A stretch of DNA of 64,000 bases from Pseudarthrobacter phenanthrenivorans (GTDB lineage Bacteria; Actinomycetota; Actinomycetes; Actinomycetales; Micrococcaceae), in NCBI RefSeq assembly GCF_000813845.1, contig NZ_JWTB01000012.1, forward strand, positions 1 through 64,000, in the 5' to 3' direction. The notes below the pieces were generated by a model. That model was not told the DNA's origin. It saw only the letters and a program-made list of their open reading frames with translations, and searched no databases. Both the position numbers and the translations under genes were made by a program. Shown piece after piece: positions 32,624-41,263 of this stretch. The first letter of the stretch is position 1. Each line of letters opens with the position of its first letter.

Positions 32624-33811
32624 CTAGCGGGATCCCAGCAGGTGTTCGATGGCGAGCTGGTTGAGCCGGACGAAGGCAAAGGAGCGTTCGGCGGCCTTGT
32701 CGGCGTCGAAGTCCTCGAACGAGGCGGCATCCGCGAGCAGGTCGGCGGTGGTCTCGCCCGCGGTGAGGGTGGGCTCACCGAGTTCGAAGACGCCGGATGC
32801 CTTGAGTGCTTCCTGGACCTCGGGGTCTGCGCGGAAGGCCAGTGCGCGTTCCTTGAGGAGCAGGTACATCGCCATGTTGGCCTTGGCGGATTCCCAGACA
32901 CCGTCGTAGCCGTCGGTGCGGGAGGGCTTGTAGTCGAAGTGGCGCGGGCCGTCGTACTTCGGGCCACCGCCCGGGAAGCCGTTTTCGAGCAGGTCCACAG
33001 TGAAGAAGGCGCTGGTCAGATCGCCATGGCCGAAGACCAGGTCCTGGTCGTACTTGATGCCGCGCTGGCCGTTGAGGTCGATGTGGAAGAGCTTGCCCGC
33101 CCAGAGGGCCTGGGCGATGCCGTGGGTGAAGTTCAGTCCTGCCATCTGCTCGTGCCCGGTTTCCGGGTTGAGGCCCACGATGTCGCCGTGCTCAAGCTGG
33201 GCGATGAAGGCCAGGCCATGGCCCACGGTGGGCAGGAAGATGTCGCCGCGGGGCTCGTTCGGCTTGGGCTCGAGGGCAATGCGCAGGTTGTAGCCCTTGT
33301 CCTTGATGTAGCCCGCCGCTGTGTCCACGCCTTCCTTCATCCGGTCCAGGGCAGCGGCGAGGTCCTTTGACCCGTCGTACTCGCTGCCTTCCCGGCCGCC
33401 CCACATGACGAACGTTTCGGCGCCGAGCTCGGCGGCAAGGTCGATGTTCCGCAGGACCTTGGACAGGGCGAAACGGCGGATGGAGCGGTCGTTGGACGTG
33501 AAGCCGCCGTCCTTGAAGACAGGGTGGCTGAACAGGTTGGTGGTGACCATCGGAACCTTCAGCCCGGTTTCCGCCAGCGCCGAGCGGAAGTTTTTCAGGA
33601 TCAGCTCCCGCTCGGAGGCGGAGGCGTCGAACGGGACCAGGTCGTTGTCGTGGAAGGTGATGCCGTACGCGCCCAGTTCGCTGAGCTTGTGCACGGCTTC
33701 CACGGGGTCAAGGGCCTTGCGGGTGGCCACACCGAACGGGTCGGCGCCGGTCCAGCCGACCGTCCAGAGGCCAAACGTGAACTTGTCGTCGGGAGTGGGG
33801 GAGAGAGTCAT
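32624..33811 (-). CDS. xylA: Xylose isomerase
   Basis: A 395-residue class I enzyme converting xylose to xylulose (and glucose to fructose). Active-site residues fall at the classical actinobacterial numbers: H54 and D57 in ITFHDND, E181 and K183 in [12 protein letters not shown], with [10 protein letters not shown] and [12 protein letters not shown] for the second metal site. W-G-G-R-E-G and WVGWTG-type segments agree with Arthrobacter enzymes. It is divergent from the ROK regulator xylR with a palindromic operator overlapping the -10 of this gene, giving xylose induction. Confidence 0.97.
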   Translation of the reverse strand: MTLSPTPDDKFTFGLWTVGWTGADPFGVATRKALDPVEAVHKLSELGAYGITFHDNDLVPFDASASERELILKNFRSALAETGLKVPMVTTNLFSHPVFKDGGFTSNDRSIRRFALSKVLRNIDLAAELGAETFVMWGGREGSEYDGSKDLAAALDRMKEGVDTAAGYIKDKGYNLRIALEPKPNEPRGDIFLPTVGHGLAFIAQLEHGDIVGLNPETGHEQMAGLNFTHGIAQALWAGKLFHIDLNGQRGIKYDQDLVFGHGDLTSAFFTVDLLENGFPGGGPKYDGPRHFDYKPSRTDGYDGVWESAKANMAMYLLLKERALAFRADPEVQEALKASGVFELGEPTLTAGETTADLLADAASFEDFDADKAAERSFAFVRLNQLAIEHLLGSR

Positions 33812-33854
33812 GATGCGTCCTTGCGATCAGCGCTCCGCGGGATTGCGAAGCTTT

Positions 33855-33898
33855 AGTTCATTGCCTGAACTTTATGAGCCGACGTAGGGTGGGGTCAA
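33855..33898 (-). promoter_or_regulatory. xylA promoter and XylR operator
   Basis: On the minus strand TTGACC (33898-33893) and CATAAA (33876-33871) are 16 bases apart. AGTTCA (33855-33860) and TGAACT (33866-33871) form a perfect 6-bp inverted repeat with five-base centre that starts at the -10 and covers +1. A ROK-family XylR bound here would block xylAB. Confidence 0.7.
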
Positions 33899-33952
33899 GG
33901 GTCAGCTCGAAACAACCCGAAAATTGAGGGATGTCCAGCCGGGAGGTTTGTG

Positions 33953-35176
33953 ATGGTAATGCCGGTGCCCGCAGCGCCCATGCCCGGAGGCGCCCCCGGG
34001 AACGTGGGCGATGTGCGCCGCAGCAACCTCGCCCTGGTCCTTGGTGCCATCGCCGAATTCCCTCCCGGCCTCAATCCCAGCCGCGCGCAGGTGGCGGCCG
34101 CCACGGGACTGACCAAGGCGTCGGTGTCCAGCCTGGTCCTCGACCTGCTGGACACCGGGATCATCCGCGAAATCGGCCTGAACCCGCAAGGCCGCGGCCG
34201 TCCCGGGGTGGGGCTGGAGCTCAGCCCCAGCCGTGCCGTCATGGGAATGGAGATCAACGTCGACTACATTTCGGCCGCTGCGGTCGGCCTGGCAGGCACC
34301 GTCCTTATCCGGGAAGTGCAGGAACGCGACAACCGCAACAGCCCGGACGGGCCGGTGCTGGCGGCGCTCGCGGTCCTCGCCGCCAAGGTGCGGAGCGCTG
34401 CGGGGGAGCGGGGTATCGAGGTCCTGGGCGGAGGCCTGGCCGTGCCCGGACTCGTAGACCCCGCACGGTCGCGGGTGCTGACTGCCCCCAACCTGGGCTG
34501 GGCCAACGTGGACCTCGATCCCGACGCCCTGCTGCCCGAATCACCTTTGGGCGTCGCACTCTTCAACGAAGCCAACGCCGCCGCGCTGGCAGAACTGCGT
34601 CACCGGCCGGACGGCGCCTCCACCTTCCTCTTCGTCTCCGGTGAGGTGGGTGTCGGCGGTGGCATTGTCATCGGCTCCGAACTCTTCACCGGACCCGGCG
34701 GGCATGCGGGCGAGGTGGGCCATATCGTGGTGGACCCCGACGGCGGCCGCTGTTCATGCGGGGGAACAGGCTGCCTGGAAACCGTGGCCGGCCAGGACGC
34801 CATTGTCGCCGCCGCCGGCCTGGCCCCCGGCGGTCTTTCGCGCTCTGCGGCCGTGTCCCTGCTCCTGCAGGCGTTGGAAGCGGGCGAGCCCCAGGCTGTC
34901 GCCGCCGTCGAGCGCGCCGGCCGCTGCCTGGGCATTGCGCTCGCCTCCACGGCGCGCGTGGTCAATGTCGAATCAGTGGTCCTGGGCGGCCACTTCGCCG
35001 TCCTGGAACCCTGGCTCCGCGTCCCGCTGCTGAAGAGCCTGCAGAAATATGCGCCGGGGAAGTTCGGGCCCGACCAGGTGACGGTGTCGGCTGTGGGTGA
35101 ACCAGGCGCCCTGCTGGGAGCCGCCGGCAGCGTTGTCAGATCCCTCATCGACGCGCCGCACCGGTTGCAGGCCTAG
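33953..35176 (+). CDS. xylR: ROK-family transcriptional regulator, XylR type
   Basis: A 407-residue repressor. The N-terminal winged helix (about 20-80, NPSRAQVAAATGLTKASVSSLVLDLL) is followed by a ROK domain: sugar-binding GHAGEVGHIVVD, and the zinc cluster C-S-C-G-G-T-G-C in GRCSCGGTGCLET. ATG at 33953 has GGGAGG seven bases upstream; GTG at 33950 is possible. It is divergent from xylAB with a palindrome between and most likely releases it when xylose binds. A terminator shared with tRNA-Arg lies after it. Confidence 0.88.
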   Translation: MVMPVPAAPMPGGAPGNVGDVRRSNLALVLGAIAEFPPGLNPSRAQVAAATGLTKASVSSLVLDLLDTGIIREIGLNPQGRGRPGVGLELSPSRAVMGMEINVDYISAAAVGLAGTVLIREVQERDNRNSPDGPVLAALAVLAAKVRSAAGERGIEVLGGGLAVPGLVDPARSRVLTAPNLGWANVDLDPDALLPESPLGVALFNEANAAALAELRHRPDGASTFLFVSGEVGVGGGIVIGSELFTGPGGHAGEVGHIVVDPDGGRCSCGGTGCLETVAGQDAIVAAAGLAPGGLSRSAAVSLLLQALEAGEPQAVAAVERAGRCLGIALASTARVVNVESVVLGGHFAVLEPWLRVPLLKSLQKYAPGKFGPDQVTVSAVGEPGALLGAAGSVVRSLIDAPHRLQA

Positions 35177-35188
35177 CAGGCAACAAAA

Positions 35189-35216
35189 GACGCCCCGGTG
35201 CAAAGACCGGGGCGTC
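35189..35216 (-). terminator. Terminator between xylR and tRNA-Arg
   Basis: GACGCCCCGGT (35189-35199) pairs with ACCGGGGCGTC (35206-35216), loop GCAAAG. On the minus strand the stem is followed by TTTTGTTG, ending the tRNA-Arg transcript; it also stops the convergent xylR. Confidence 0.8.
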
Positions 35217-35225
35217 CTCCGCACG

Positions 35226-35298
35226 TGCCCCAGGAGGGAATCGAACCCCCGACCGGCGGATTAGAAGGCCGCTGCTCTATCCCCTGAGCTACTGAGGC
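35226..35298 (-). tRNA. tRNA-Arg (anticodon TCT)
   Basis: Acceptor GCCTCAG with CTGGGGC, discriminator A, D arm GCTC/GAGC, anticodon loop CTTCTAA with TCT, T arm with GGTTCGATTCC. The innermost anticodon-stem pair appears mismatched (C-U at 31-39), which is noted but does not spoil the cloverleaf. CCA is not encoded. Confidence 0.9.
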
Positions 35299-35505
35299 AT
35301 GGGTTTCCGGCCTTCCGGCCGGCGCCTCAAAAAGTCTACATTGCCCGGGCTGCCGGCGGCGTCATCCGGCCCCACTGCCCCTCCACAGGCTTTGCCTGCA
35401 CCGGCGTTGTCCACATAGGGAGAACCGGGACTCCTGCCCCCTGCCGTCCCGGCGCCATGCTGGTCATGCCTGCTAAGGGCGCCACCATCCAGACAGGACG
35501 TAGAC

Positions 35506-36060
35506 ATGAGCGACACGACCATTACCATCCGGGGCTTCGTGGCCACGGAGATAACAAGTTCCACCACGCCGGGGGGAGTGGCAACAGCCTCCTTCCGGCT
35601 CGGTTCCACCGCCCGCCGTTTCGACCAGGCATCCAAGACCTGGGGCGACGGACACACCAACTGGTTCACGGTCCAGGGCTACCGCAACCTTGCCGGAACC
35701 CTCGGCTGCAGCATCAGGAAGGGGCAACCCGTCATTGTGGTGGGCAAGCTGAAGATCCGGACCTGGGAAAAGGAAGGGCGGGTGTACCACTCCACCATCA
35801 TTGACGCTGAGGCCGTCGGACACGATCTCACTTTCGGGTCGGCCAACTTCATCCGTACTGCTGCCAGGCCCGCGCTCTCCCTGGTGGAGCAGCCGCCTGC
35901 CCCGGATGCGGCTGCAATGGATCAGTTCCCGGACGATGAACCGGAGGACCGGGACAACGAACATCCGGACGATCCGGGCCAACCCGCCGTCATCATCGAA
36001 GACAGCGACGGCAGCCCCGCCTCGCTGGACCTGGAGACAGGGGAGCTCGCCGAGGTCTGA
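35506..36060 (+). CDS. Single-stranded DNA-binding protein
   Basis: A 184-residue SSB. The OB-fold covers about 1-110 with TITIRGFVATEI, WFTVQGYRNLAGTLGCSIRKGQPVIVVGKL and YHSTIIDAEAVGHDL. A disordered acidic tail follows. The conserved tip (DDDIPF type) that recruits partner proteins is absent; the protein ends LETGELAEV. That points to an accessory SSB rather than the essential replicative one, which normally sits between rpsF and rpsR. ATG has AGGACG upstream. It is monocistronic, followed by direct repeats and a hairpin. Confidence 0.88.
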   Translation: MSDTTITIRGFVATEITSSTTPGGVATASFRLGSTARRFDQASKTWGDGHTNWFTVQGYRNLAGTLGCSIRKGQPVIVVGKLKIRTWEKEGRVYHSTIIDAEAVGHDLTFGSANFIRTAARPALSLVEQPPAPDAAAMDQFPDDEPEDRDNEHPDDPGQPAVIIEDSDGSPASLDLETGELAEV

Positions 36061-36090
36061 GGGAAGCACCTGCCAGACAGCAGCGTCCCG

Positions 36091-36120
36091 GTCAGTCCCG
36101 TTCAGTCCCGTTCAGTCCCG
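36091..36120 (+). repeat. Three tandem 10-bp repeats
   Basis: The unit (G/T)TCAGTCCCG is repeated three times in tandem, with a degenerate fourth copy (CAGCGTCCCG) just before. It lies 30 bases after the SSB stop and runs into a hairpin. Confidence 0.7.
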
Positions 36121-36162
36121 GGCGGACGGAGGGCGGCACCCCCGGCCGTCCTCCGTCCGCCC
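36120..36162 (+). terminator. Hairpin after the SSB gene
   Basis: GGGCGGACGGAGG (36120-36132) pairs perfectly with CCTCCGTCCGCCC (36150-36162). A 13-bp stem without a T-run, placed 60 bases after the SSB stop. Confidence 0.65.
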
Positions 36163-36254
36163 GCCAATTCCGGAACCACTGCATGCCCCACGGGACCGTG
36201 GCAGAGCGCCCGTCCTGGACCGGGCTGTCCCGGCCGGCATGGCACAATGGCACC

Positions 36255-36809
36255 ATGCTTCCCACCCCCAACAGCCGGCAGGGCAGTGCTGCAGGAGCAG
36301 TGCTGGCATGCGGTGTCCTTTTTGTTCTCCTGGCCGGCTGTGGTGCCGGCGGGTCAGCAAACCAGCCGGCATCCGGAAACACGAACGGGTCTTCGGCAGC
36401 ACCGGAATCCCCTGCCGCCCCACAAGGCCAGGCGGCCGCGGTATCCGGAGCGTCCCCGCAGGCGACGGGCTCAACAGGAGATCCACTGGGCGCAACGCCG
36501 GCCGGTGCGTCGGCGGCTACTGCCACCGACACGGTGAAGCGGACGGTTACAGACACCCTGTCCACCCTGGCGGCGGGAACCCCGAAGCCGGCCACCGCGC
36601 AGGTCACTGACGCGTTGACCGGGGCGGGCATCGCCCCGGCCGCCCTGCAGGTCTCGCAAAGCCGCACGCCCACAGGGCTGGAGGCGGACGCCATCGAAGC
36701 CGCAGTACTGCAGGGCAGCGACTGCGTGATCGGGCAGGTGCGGGAAGGTGCCGTGACTGTCACCGTCCTCCCGGTTCTGGCCAGCGGCAAGTGCTTCGTA
36801 GGGTCCTGA
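36255..36809 (+). CDS. Putative lipoprotein of unknown function
   Basis: A 184-residue exported protein. The signal peptide ends in a lipobox, LLAGC at about 26-30, so the mature cysteine would be lipid-anchored. A Ala/Gly/Ser/Thr-rich linker (about 31-90) is followed by a compact C-terminal domain with two cysteines (GSDCVIGQV and SGKCFVGS) that could form a disulfide. ATG at 36255 begins the signal. It may belong to the DUF6993 group of Micrococcaceae, which I hold weakly. It is 61 bases upstream of ettA. Confidence 0.7.
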   Translation: MLPTPNSRQGSAAGAVLACGVLFVLLAGCGAGGSANQPASGNTNGSSAAPESPAAPQGQAAAVSGASPQATGSTGDPLGATPAGASAATATDTVKRTVTDTLSTLAAGTPKPATAQVTDALTGAGIAPAALQVSQSRTPTGLEADAIEAAVLQGSDCVIGQVREGAVTVTVLPVLASGKCFVGS

Positions 36810-36870
36810 ACCCGCCGGTCTTCCCGCAGCAAATGTGAGATCTGCCCGCCAACCCACTAGATTTGAGACC

Positions 36871-38553
36871 ATGGCGGAATTTATCTACACAATGACCAAG
36901 GCCCGCAAGGCCGTTGGCGAAAAACTCATTCTTGATGACGTAAGCATGTCTTTCTTCCCGGGCGCCAAGATTGGTGTTGTGGGCCCGAACGGTGCCGGTA
37001 AGTCCACCATCCTCAAGATCATGGCCGGGCTGGATACCCCCTCCAACGGTGAAGCCAGGCTGAGCCCCGGCTACAGCGTGGGCATCCTGCTCCAGGAGCC
37101 GCCCCTCAACGAGGAAAAGACCGTGCTGGGCAACGTCCAGGAAGGCGTTGGCGAGATCTACGGCAAGATCCAGCGCTTCAACGAGATTTCCGAGGAAATG
37201 GCCAGCCCGGACGCCGATTACGACACCCTCCTCGAGGAAATGGGCAAGCTCCAGGAAGCCATCGACGCTGCCGATGCGTGGGATCTCGATTCCCAGCTCG
37301 AACAGGCCATGGACGCGCTCCGCTGTCCGCCGGCGGATGCCGATGTCACCAACCTCTCCGGTGGTGAGCGCCGCCGCGTCGCCCTGTGCAAGCTCCTCCT
37401 GCAGAAGCCGGACCTGCTGCTCCTCGACGAGCCCACCAACCACCTGGACGCCGAAAGCGTGCTGTGGCTGGAGCAGCACCTCTCCAGCTACCCCGGCGCC
37501 GTGCTGGCCGTTACCCACGACCGGTACTTCCTGGACCACGTGGCGGAATGGATCGCCGAGGTGGACCGCGGACACCTGTACCCGTACGAGGGCAACTACT
37601 CCACTTACCTGGAGAAGAAGCGTGCCCGCCTCGAGATCCAGGGCAAGAAGGACGCCAAGCAGGCCAAGCGCCTCGCCGAGGAACTCGATTGGGTCCGCTC
37701 CAACGCCAAGGGCCGCCAGACCAAGTCGAAGGCCCGCCTGGCCCGGTACGAGGAAATGGCTGCGGAAGCAGACCGGACCCGCAAGCTGGACTTCGAGGAA
37801 ATCCAGATCCCGCCGGGACCGCGCCTGGGTGGCCTGGTCCTGGAGGCCAAGAACCTCCAGAAGGGTTTTGACGACCGCGTCCTGATCGACGGCCTGTCCT
37901 TCAGCCTTCCCCGGAACGGCATCGTCGGCGTCATCGGCCCCAACGGCGTGGGCAAGTCCACCCTGTTCAAGACCATCGTGGGCCTGGAACCGCTCGACGG
38001 CGGCGAACTGAAGATCGGCGACTCCGTCAAGATCTCCTACGCCGACCAGAGCCGCGGCGGCATCGACCCCAACAAGACCCTCTGGGAAGTGGTGTCCGAC
38101 GGACTCGACTTCATCCAGGTGGGCAACGTCGAAATGCCGTCCCGCGCCTACGTGGCAGCCTTCGGCTTCAAGGGCCCGGACCAGCAGAAGAAAGCCGGCG
38201 TGCTCTCCGGTGGTGAGCGGAACCGGCTGAACCTGGCCCTGACCCTGAAGCAGGGCGGAAACCTGCTGCTCCTCGACGAGCCCACCAACGACCTCGACGT
38301 CGAAACCCTCAGCAGCCTGGAAAACGCCCTGCTTGAATTCCCCGGCTGCGCCGTGGTGGTTTCGCACGACCGGTGGTTCCTGGACCGTGTGGCCACCCAC
38401 ATCCTTGCCTACGAAGGTGACGACGAGAACCCCTCCAAGTGGTACTGGTTCGAGGGCAACTTCGAATCCTACGAGGAAAACAAGGTTCAGCGCCTCGGTC
38501 CCGATGCCGCCAAGCCGCACCGGGTCACGCACCGCCGCCTGACCCGCGACTAG
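36871..38553 (+). CDS. ettA: Energy-dependent translational throttle protein EttA (ABC-F ATPase)
   Basis: A 560-residue ABC-F protein with two ATPase cassettes. Walker A motifs GPNGAGKS and GPNGVGKS, two LSGGE signatures, DEPTNHLD and DEPTNDLD Walker B boxes, and an arm/linker (KKRARLEIQGKKDAKQAKR region) are all present. ABC-F EttA binds the ribosomal E site and gates the first elongation step by ADP:ATP ratio. ATG at 36871 gives the canonical start MAEFIYTMTKARK. It is followed by a 22-bp terminator, so it is transcribed alone or with the lipoprotein gene. Confidence 0.95.
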   Translation: MAEFIYTMTKARKAVGEKLILDDVSMSFFPGAKIGVVGPNGAGKSTILKIMAGLDTPSNGEARLSPGYSVGILLQEPPLNEEKTVLGNVQEGVGEIYGKIQRFNEISEEMASPDADYDTLLEEMGKLQEAIDAADAWDLDSQLEQAMDALRCPPADADVTNLSGGERRRVALCKLLLQKPDLLLLDEPTNHLDAESVLWLEQHLSSYPGAVLAVTHDRYFLDHVAEWIAEVDRGHLYPYEGNYSTYLEKKRARLEIQGKKDAKQAKRLAEELDWVRSNAKGRQTKSKARLARYEEMAAEADRTRKLDFEEIQIPPGPRLGGLVLEAKNLQKGFDDRVLIDGLSFSLPRNGIVGVIGPNGVGKSTLFKTIVGLEPLDGGELKIGDSVKISYADQSRGGIDPNKTLWEVVSDGLDFIQVGNVEMPSRAYVAAFGFKGPDQQKKAGVLSGGERNRLNLALTLKQGGNLLLLDEPTNDLDVETLSSLENALLEFPGCAVVVSHDRWFLDRVATHILAYEGDDENPSKWYWFEGNFESYEENKVQRLGPDAAKPHRVTHRRLTRD

Positions 38554-38583
38554 CGGCAGGCCGCTTCGGCATAAGCAGGCACT

Positions 38584-38632
38584 GGGAGGCCGGCAGCGTG
38601 CGTGATCACATCACGTACGCTGCCGGCCTCCC
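38584..38632 (+). terminator. Long terminator after ettA
   Basis: GGGAGGCCGGCAGCGT (38584-38599) pairs with ACGCTGCCGGCCTCCC (38617-38632); the stem extends inward through GCGTGA/TCACGT with one mismatch or G-U, about 22 bp in all, and ends near GTTTAA. Confidence 0.85.
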
Positions 38633-38805
38633 GTGTTTAAGCAGGCCATGCGGCAGCCACCTCCGGGCCGCCCCCTCCCGCACTGCCCCTCTCCCTGACC
38701 GCCCGACCAGCCGTCCGTGCAGTCAGGGAAAGCGGCAGGAATACAGGCCTTAAGGCCCCAGCCGGTACCGGCGGACACGCCTAACGTCAGAGGTGTTGGC
38801 ACCGC

Positions 38806-39165
38806 ATGACCCGAGCAGACAGCTGTCCGCGCGGCGCCGCTGTTGATGGAATCGAGCCCGCCGTGGCCACCACCCCACAAACTCCTGCACCCATGGAACA
38901 ACCGGCCGGCAACGGCCGCAGTGTGGGCCGCCCACGGCCCGGGGGACGCATCGGCTGGATAGTCGGCGTCTCCCTGGCCGCAGGGTTCCTGGCAGCCCTC
39001 CTGCTTGCGCTTGCGCCCTTCATCCGGAACCAGGAAAGCGAAGTCACCGGGGCCGTCCTCTGCGGCTTCGCCCTCGGGTGGGCCCTGCTGGCTTTCCTCT
39101 CCGTTCGTTTCACCGCGCAGCCGCAACTCTGGGCGGTGGTCCCGGCGCTCTTCATGGGCGTGTGA
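38806..39165 (+). CDS. N-terminal fragment of the split membrane hydrolase
   Basis: A 119-residue product ending at the in-frame TGA. It contains a disordered, Pro/Gly-rich first 45 residues and two hydrophobic helices (IGWIVGVSLAAGFLAALLLA region and GAVLCGFALGWALLAFLS region). No enzyme domain. It would be a short membrane peptide if translated alone. Confidence 0.5.
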   Translation: MTRADSCPRGAAVDGIEPAVATTPQTPAPMEQPAGNGRSVGRPRPGGRIGWIVGVSLAAGFLAALLLALAPFIRNQESEVTGAVLCGFALGWALLAFLSVRFTAQPQLWAVVPALFMGV

Positions 39166-39177
39166 GGCCTCCTCCTG

Positions 39178-40254
39178 GTGCTGTTCGGTTCTCCAGCGGA
39201 CCAAGTCCTCGGCTGGGTATGGCCCCCGGCCCTTTTGGTGTTGGCGGCCTGGATGGTCATCCAGGCCAGAAGGAGGCTGCACAGCCGGAGCCGCTGGCTG
39301 CTCTACCCGGTGATCGGGGTATTGGCCCTCGCCTGCCTGGGCGGTGCGTACCAGACCATTGGTGCCCAGGCGGATGCAGCGGCCTTCCCCGTGCCTGGCC
39401 GGCTGGTCAATGTCGGCGGATACAGCCTGCACCTGAACTGCACAGGCTCGGGCAGCCCCACCGTGGTGCTCCAGCCGGGCGCCGGCGAGATCTCCTCGAA
39501 CCATGGATGGATTGCGGCGGCTGTGGCCAGGGACACGAGGGTGTGCGTGTATGACCGTGCGGGCCGGGGGTGGAGCGGCCAGCCGGACACCGACCAGGAC
39601 GCAACGCAGATAGCCACCGACCTTCACACCCTGCTGCAGGCAGCGGATGTCCCCGGACCCTACGTCCTGGCAGGCCATTCGTTCGGCGGCCTCTACGTCC
39701 TTACCTACGCCGCCCGCTATCCCGGGGAGGTCGCGGGAATGGTCCTCGTGGACTCCACCGCACCCGCAGGCGGCCCCATCCAGCCGCCGGCGCCACGCGC
39801 CGCCCCAGGCTCCTACGACCCGGTGGACCGCCTCTGCGTCCTGCTCTCGACACCGGCCCGGCTCGGTCTCGCCCGGCTCTATGCGCCGCTCGAGGTCGGC
39901 ACCCTCCCGCCGCGGTCACGCGACGAGGTCCGCGCCAACATTTCCACACCAAGGAACCTGCGCAGCACACTGGAGGAGTACGTCCGGGCGAACGACTCGA
40001 TGAAGGAAGCAGCATCGCTGCGCGGCTTTGGTGACAAGCCCCTGGTCGTCCTGACCGCCGGATCAGGCAGCGACGGCAAACACCTGGCAGACCAGGAAGA
40101 ACTCGCCACGCTGTCCACGAACAGTCAGCACCGAACCATCAGCGAAGCATCCCACGAATCACTCGTTGCAGTAGAAAAAGACGCAGCGGGCACCACGCAG
40201 GCCGTCCTCGACGTCGTCTCCTCAGTGCGCACGGGCGCACCGTTGCCGCGGTAG
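39178..40254 (+). CDS. C-terminal part of the split hydrolase: alpha/beta hydrolase with membrane helices
   Basis: A 358-residue frame starting at GTG 39178. Two hydrophobic helices (about 8-27 and 41-60) lead to an alpha/beta hydrolase domain: GAGEISSNHGW oxyanion region, DRAGRGWS, nucleophile elbow GHSFGG, and catalytic-type His in SHESLVAVEK. The hydrolase domain itself is intact and could work if translation restarts or reads through. The substrate is unknown. The gene ends 15 bases before the convergent tesB stop. Confidence 0.65.
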   Translation: MLFGSPADQVLGWVWPPALLVLAAWMVIQARRRLHSRSRWLLYPVIGVLALACLGGAYQTIGAQADAAAFPVPGRLVNVGGYSLHLNCTGSGSPTVVLQPGAGEISSNHGWIAAAVARDTRVCVYDRAGRGWSGQPDTDQDATQIATDLHTLLQAADVPGPYVLAGHSFGGLYVLTYAARYPGEVAGMVLVDSTAPAGGPIQPPAPRAAPGSYDPVDRLCVLLSTPARLGLARLYAPLEVGTLPPRSRDEVRANISTPRNLRSTLEEYVRANDSMKEAASLRGFGDKPLVVLTAGSGSDGKHLADQEELATLSTNSQHRTISEASHESLVAVEKDAAGTTQAVLDVVSSVRTGAPLPR

Positions 40255-40269
40255 GCGCAGGGACGCCGG

Positions 40270-41199
40270 CTACGGCGCCTGCTGGAGGTCCGGGCCCGAA
40301 GGGATCCGCACCATGCCTTCCTGGGCCACCGACGCCACATGCTGCCCGTCACGGCTGAAGATCCTGCCGGTGGCCAGGCCCCGGGCTCCCTGCGCACTGG
40401 GGGACTCCTGGACGTACAGAAGCCATTCGTCCACCCGGGCCGGACGGTGCCACCACATGGCGTGGTCAAGGCTGGCAACATTCATGCCGGGGGTGATCCA
40501 GCTGAGGCCGTGCCGCCGGAGGATCGATTCGAGGAGGGTGTAGTCACTGGCGTAGGCCAGGGCGGCGCGGTGCAGGTTGGGGTTGTCCGGCATCGGTCCG
40601 AACGTTTTCATCCACACGGCGTTGCGGGCCTCCCGGGGCCCGTTCGCCGACACGTACAGCGGCGGGTCGACATGCCGAATGTCGAAGGGGCGCTCGTAGG
40701 CCCAGTGCCGGGCCACCGGATGGTCGAACTTGCCCAGCAGGTCTGCGGTGCTGGGCAGCGATTCGGGGTCGGGGATGCCGGCCGGCATGGCCGCGGAGTG
40801 CTCGATTCCTTCGTCCTCACCTTGGAACGAGGCAATCATGGACAGGATGGGCACGCCGTCCTGGTACGCGTGGACGCGCCTGGCGGAAAATGACCTGCCG
40901 TCACGCAGCCGCTGCACCCCGAAAGTGATGGGCTTGTTGGCGTCGCCGGGCCGCAGGAAATAACCGTGCATGGAATGGACGAACCGTTCCGGATCAACGG
41001 TCCGGATGGACGCTACCAGCGACTGGGCCAGCACCTGGCCGCCGAACACGCGGTGGTGCGGCTGCTGCTGCGAGGGACCCAGGAAGATGTCCTCGTCCGT
41101 CCGCGCGCCCTCGAGTTCGCCAAGGTCCAACAGTTCGATCAGCGACGCGGTGGGGTCTCCGCTGGGCGGCGCCAGCAATCCGGCTTCGGCTTCAGTCAT
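40270..41199 (-). CDS. tesB: Acyl-CoA thioesterase II
   Basis: A 309-residue double hot-dog thioesterase. The N-terminal hot-dog has RVFGGQVLAQSL and HSMHGYFLRPGD; the C-terminal one has ASLDHAMWWHRP (catalytic Asp region) and GLATGRIFSRDGQHVASVAQEGMVR. It hydrolyses medium and long acyl-CoA. ATG at 41199 starts it, divergent from the next hypothetical gene; it is convergent with the split hydrolase. Confidence 0.93.
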   Translation of the reverse strand: MTEAEAGLLAPPSGDPTASLIELLDLGELEGARTDEDIFLGPSQQQPHHRVFGGQVLAQSLVASIRTVDPERFVHSMHGYFLRPGDANKPITFGVQRLRDGRSFSARRVHAYQDGVPILSMIASFQGEDEGIEHSAAMPAGIPDPESLPSTADLLGKFDHPVARHWAYERPFDIRHVDPPLYVSANGPREARNAVWMKTFGPMPDNPNLHRAALAYASDYTLLESILRRHGLSWITPGMNVASLDHAMWWHRPARVDEWLLYVQESPSAQGARGLATGRIFSRDGQHVASVAQEGMVRIPSGPDLQQAP

Positions 41200-41263
41200 G
41201 GTCCGACTCTAGACGGCGCCCGGGGAACCACTCAACCGCGGCGCAGCCGGTAGTGTTTTAGGT

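Larger units (their letters stand above)
38806..40254 (+). pseudogene. Membrane alpha/beta hydrolase gene split by an in-frame TGA
   Basis: Two frames, 38806-39165 and 39178-40254, are in the same phase and separated only by TGA at 39163-39165 (codon 120 of 483). Read through, they form one protein: a Pro-rich start, paired membrane helices at about 48-105 and again at 125-180, then an alpha/beta hydrolase with LNCTGSGSPTVVLQPG, nucleophile motif GHSFGG and a late His in SEASHESL. The stop falls in a membrane helix (LFMGV-stop-GLLLVLFG), and GGA to TGA would explain it. GTG at 39178 could restart translation but has no ribosome site. A sequencing error or recent nonsense mutation are both possible. 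Confidence 0.75.

Noticed and set aside
36091..36120. CRISPR-like repeat
   Set aside because: Repeats are only 10 bases, in direct tandem with no spacers, and no cas genes are nearby.
36760..38532. 590-residue frame on the minus strand
   Set aside because: Shadow of ettA, which carries both ABC cassettes.
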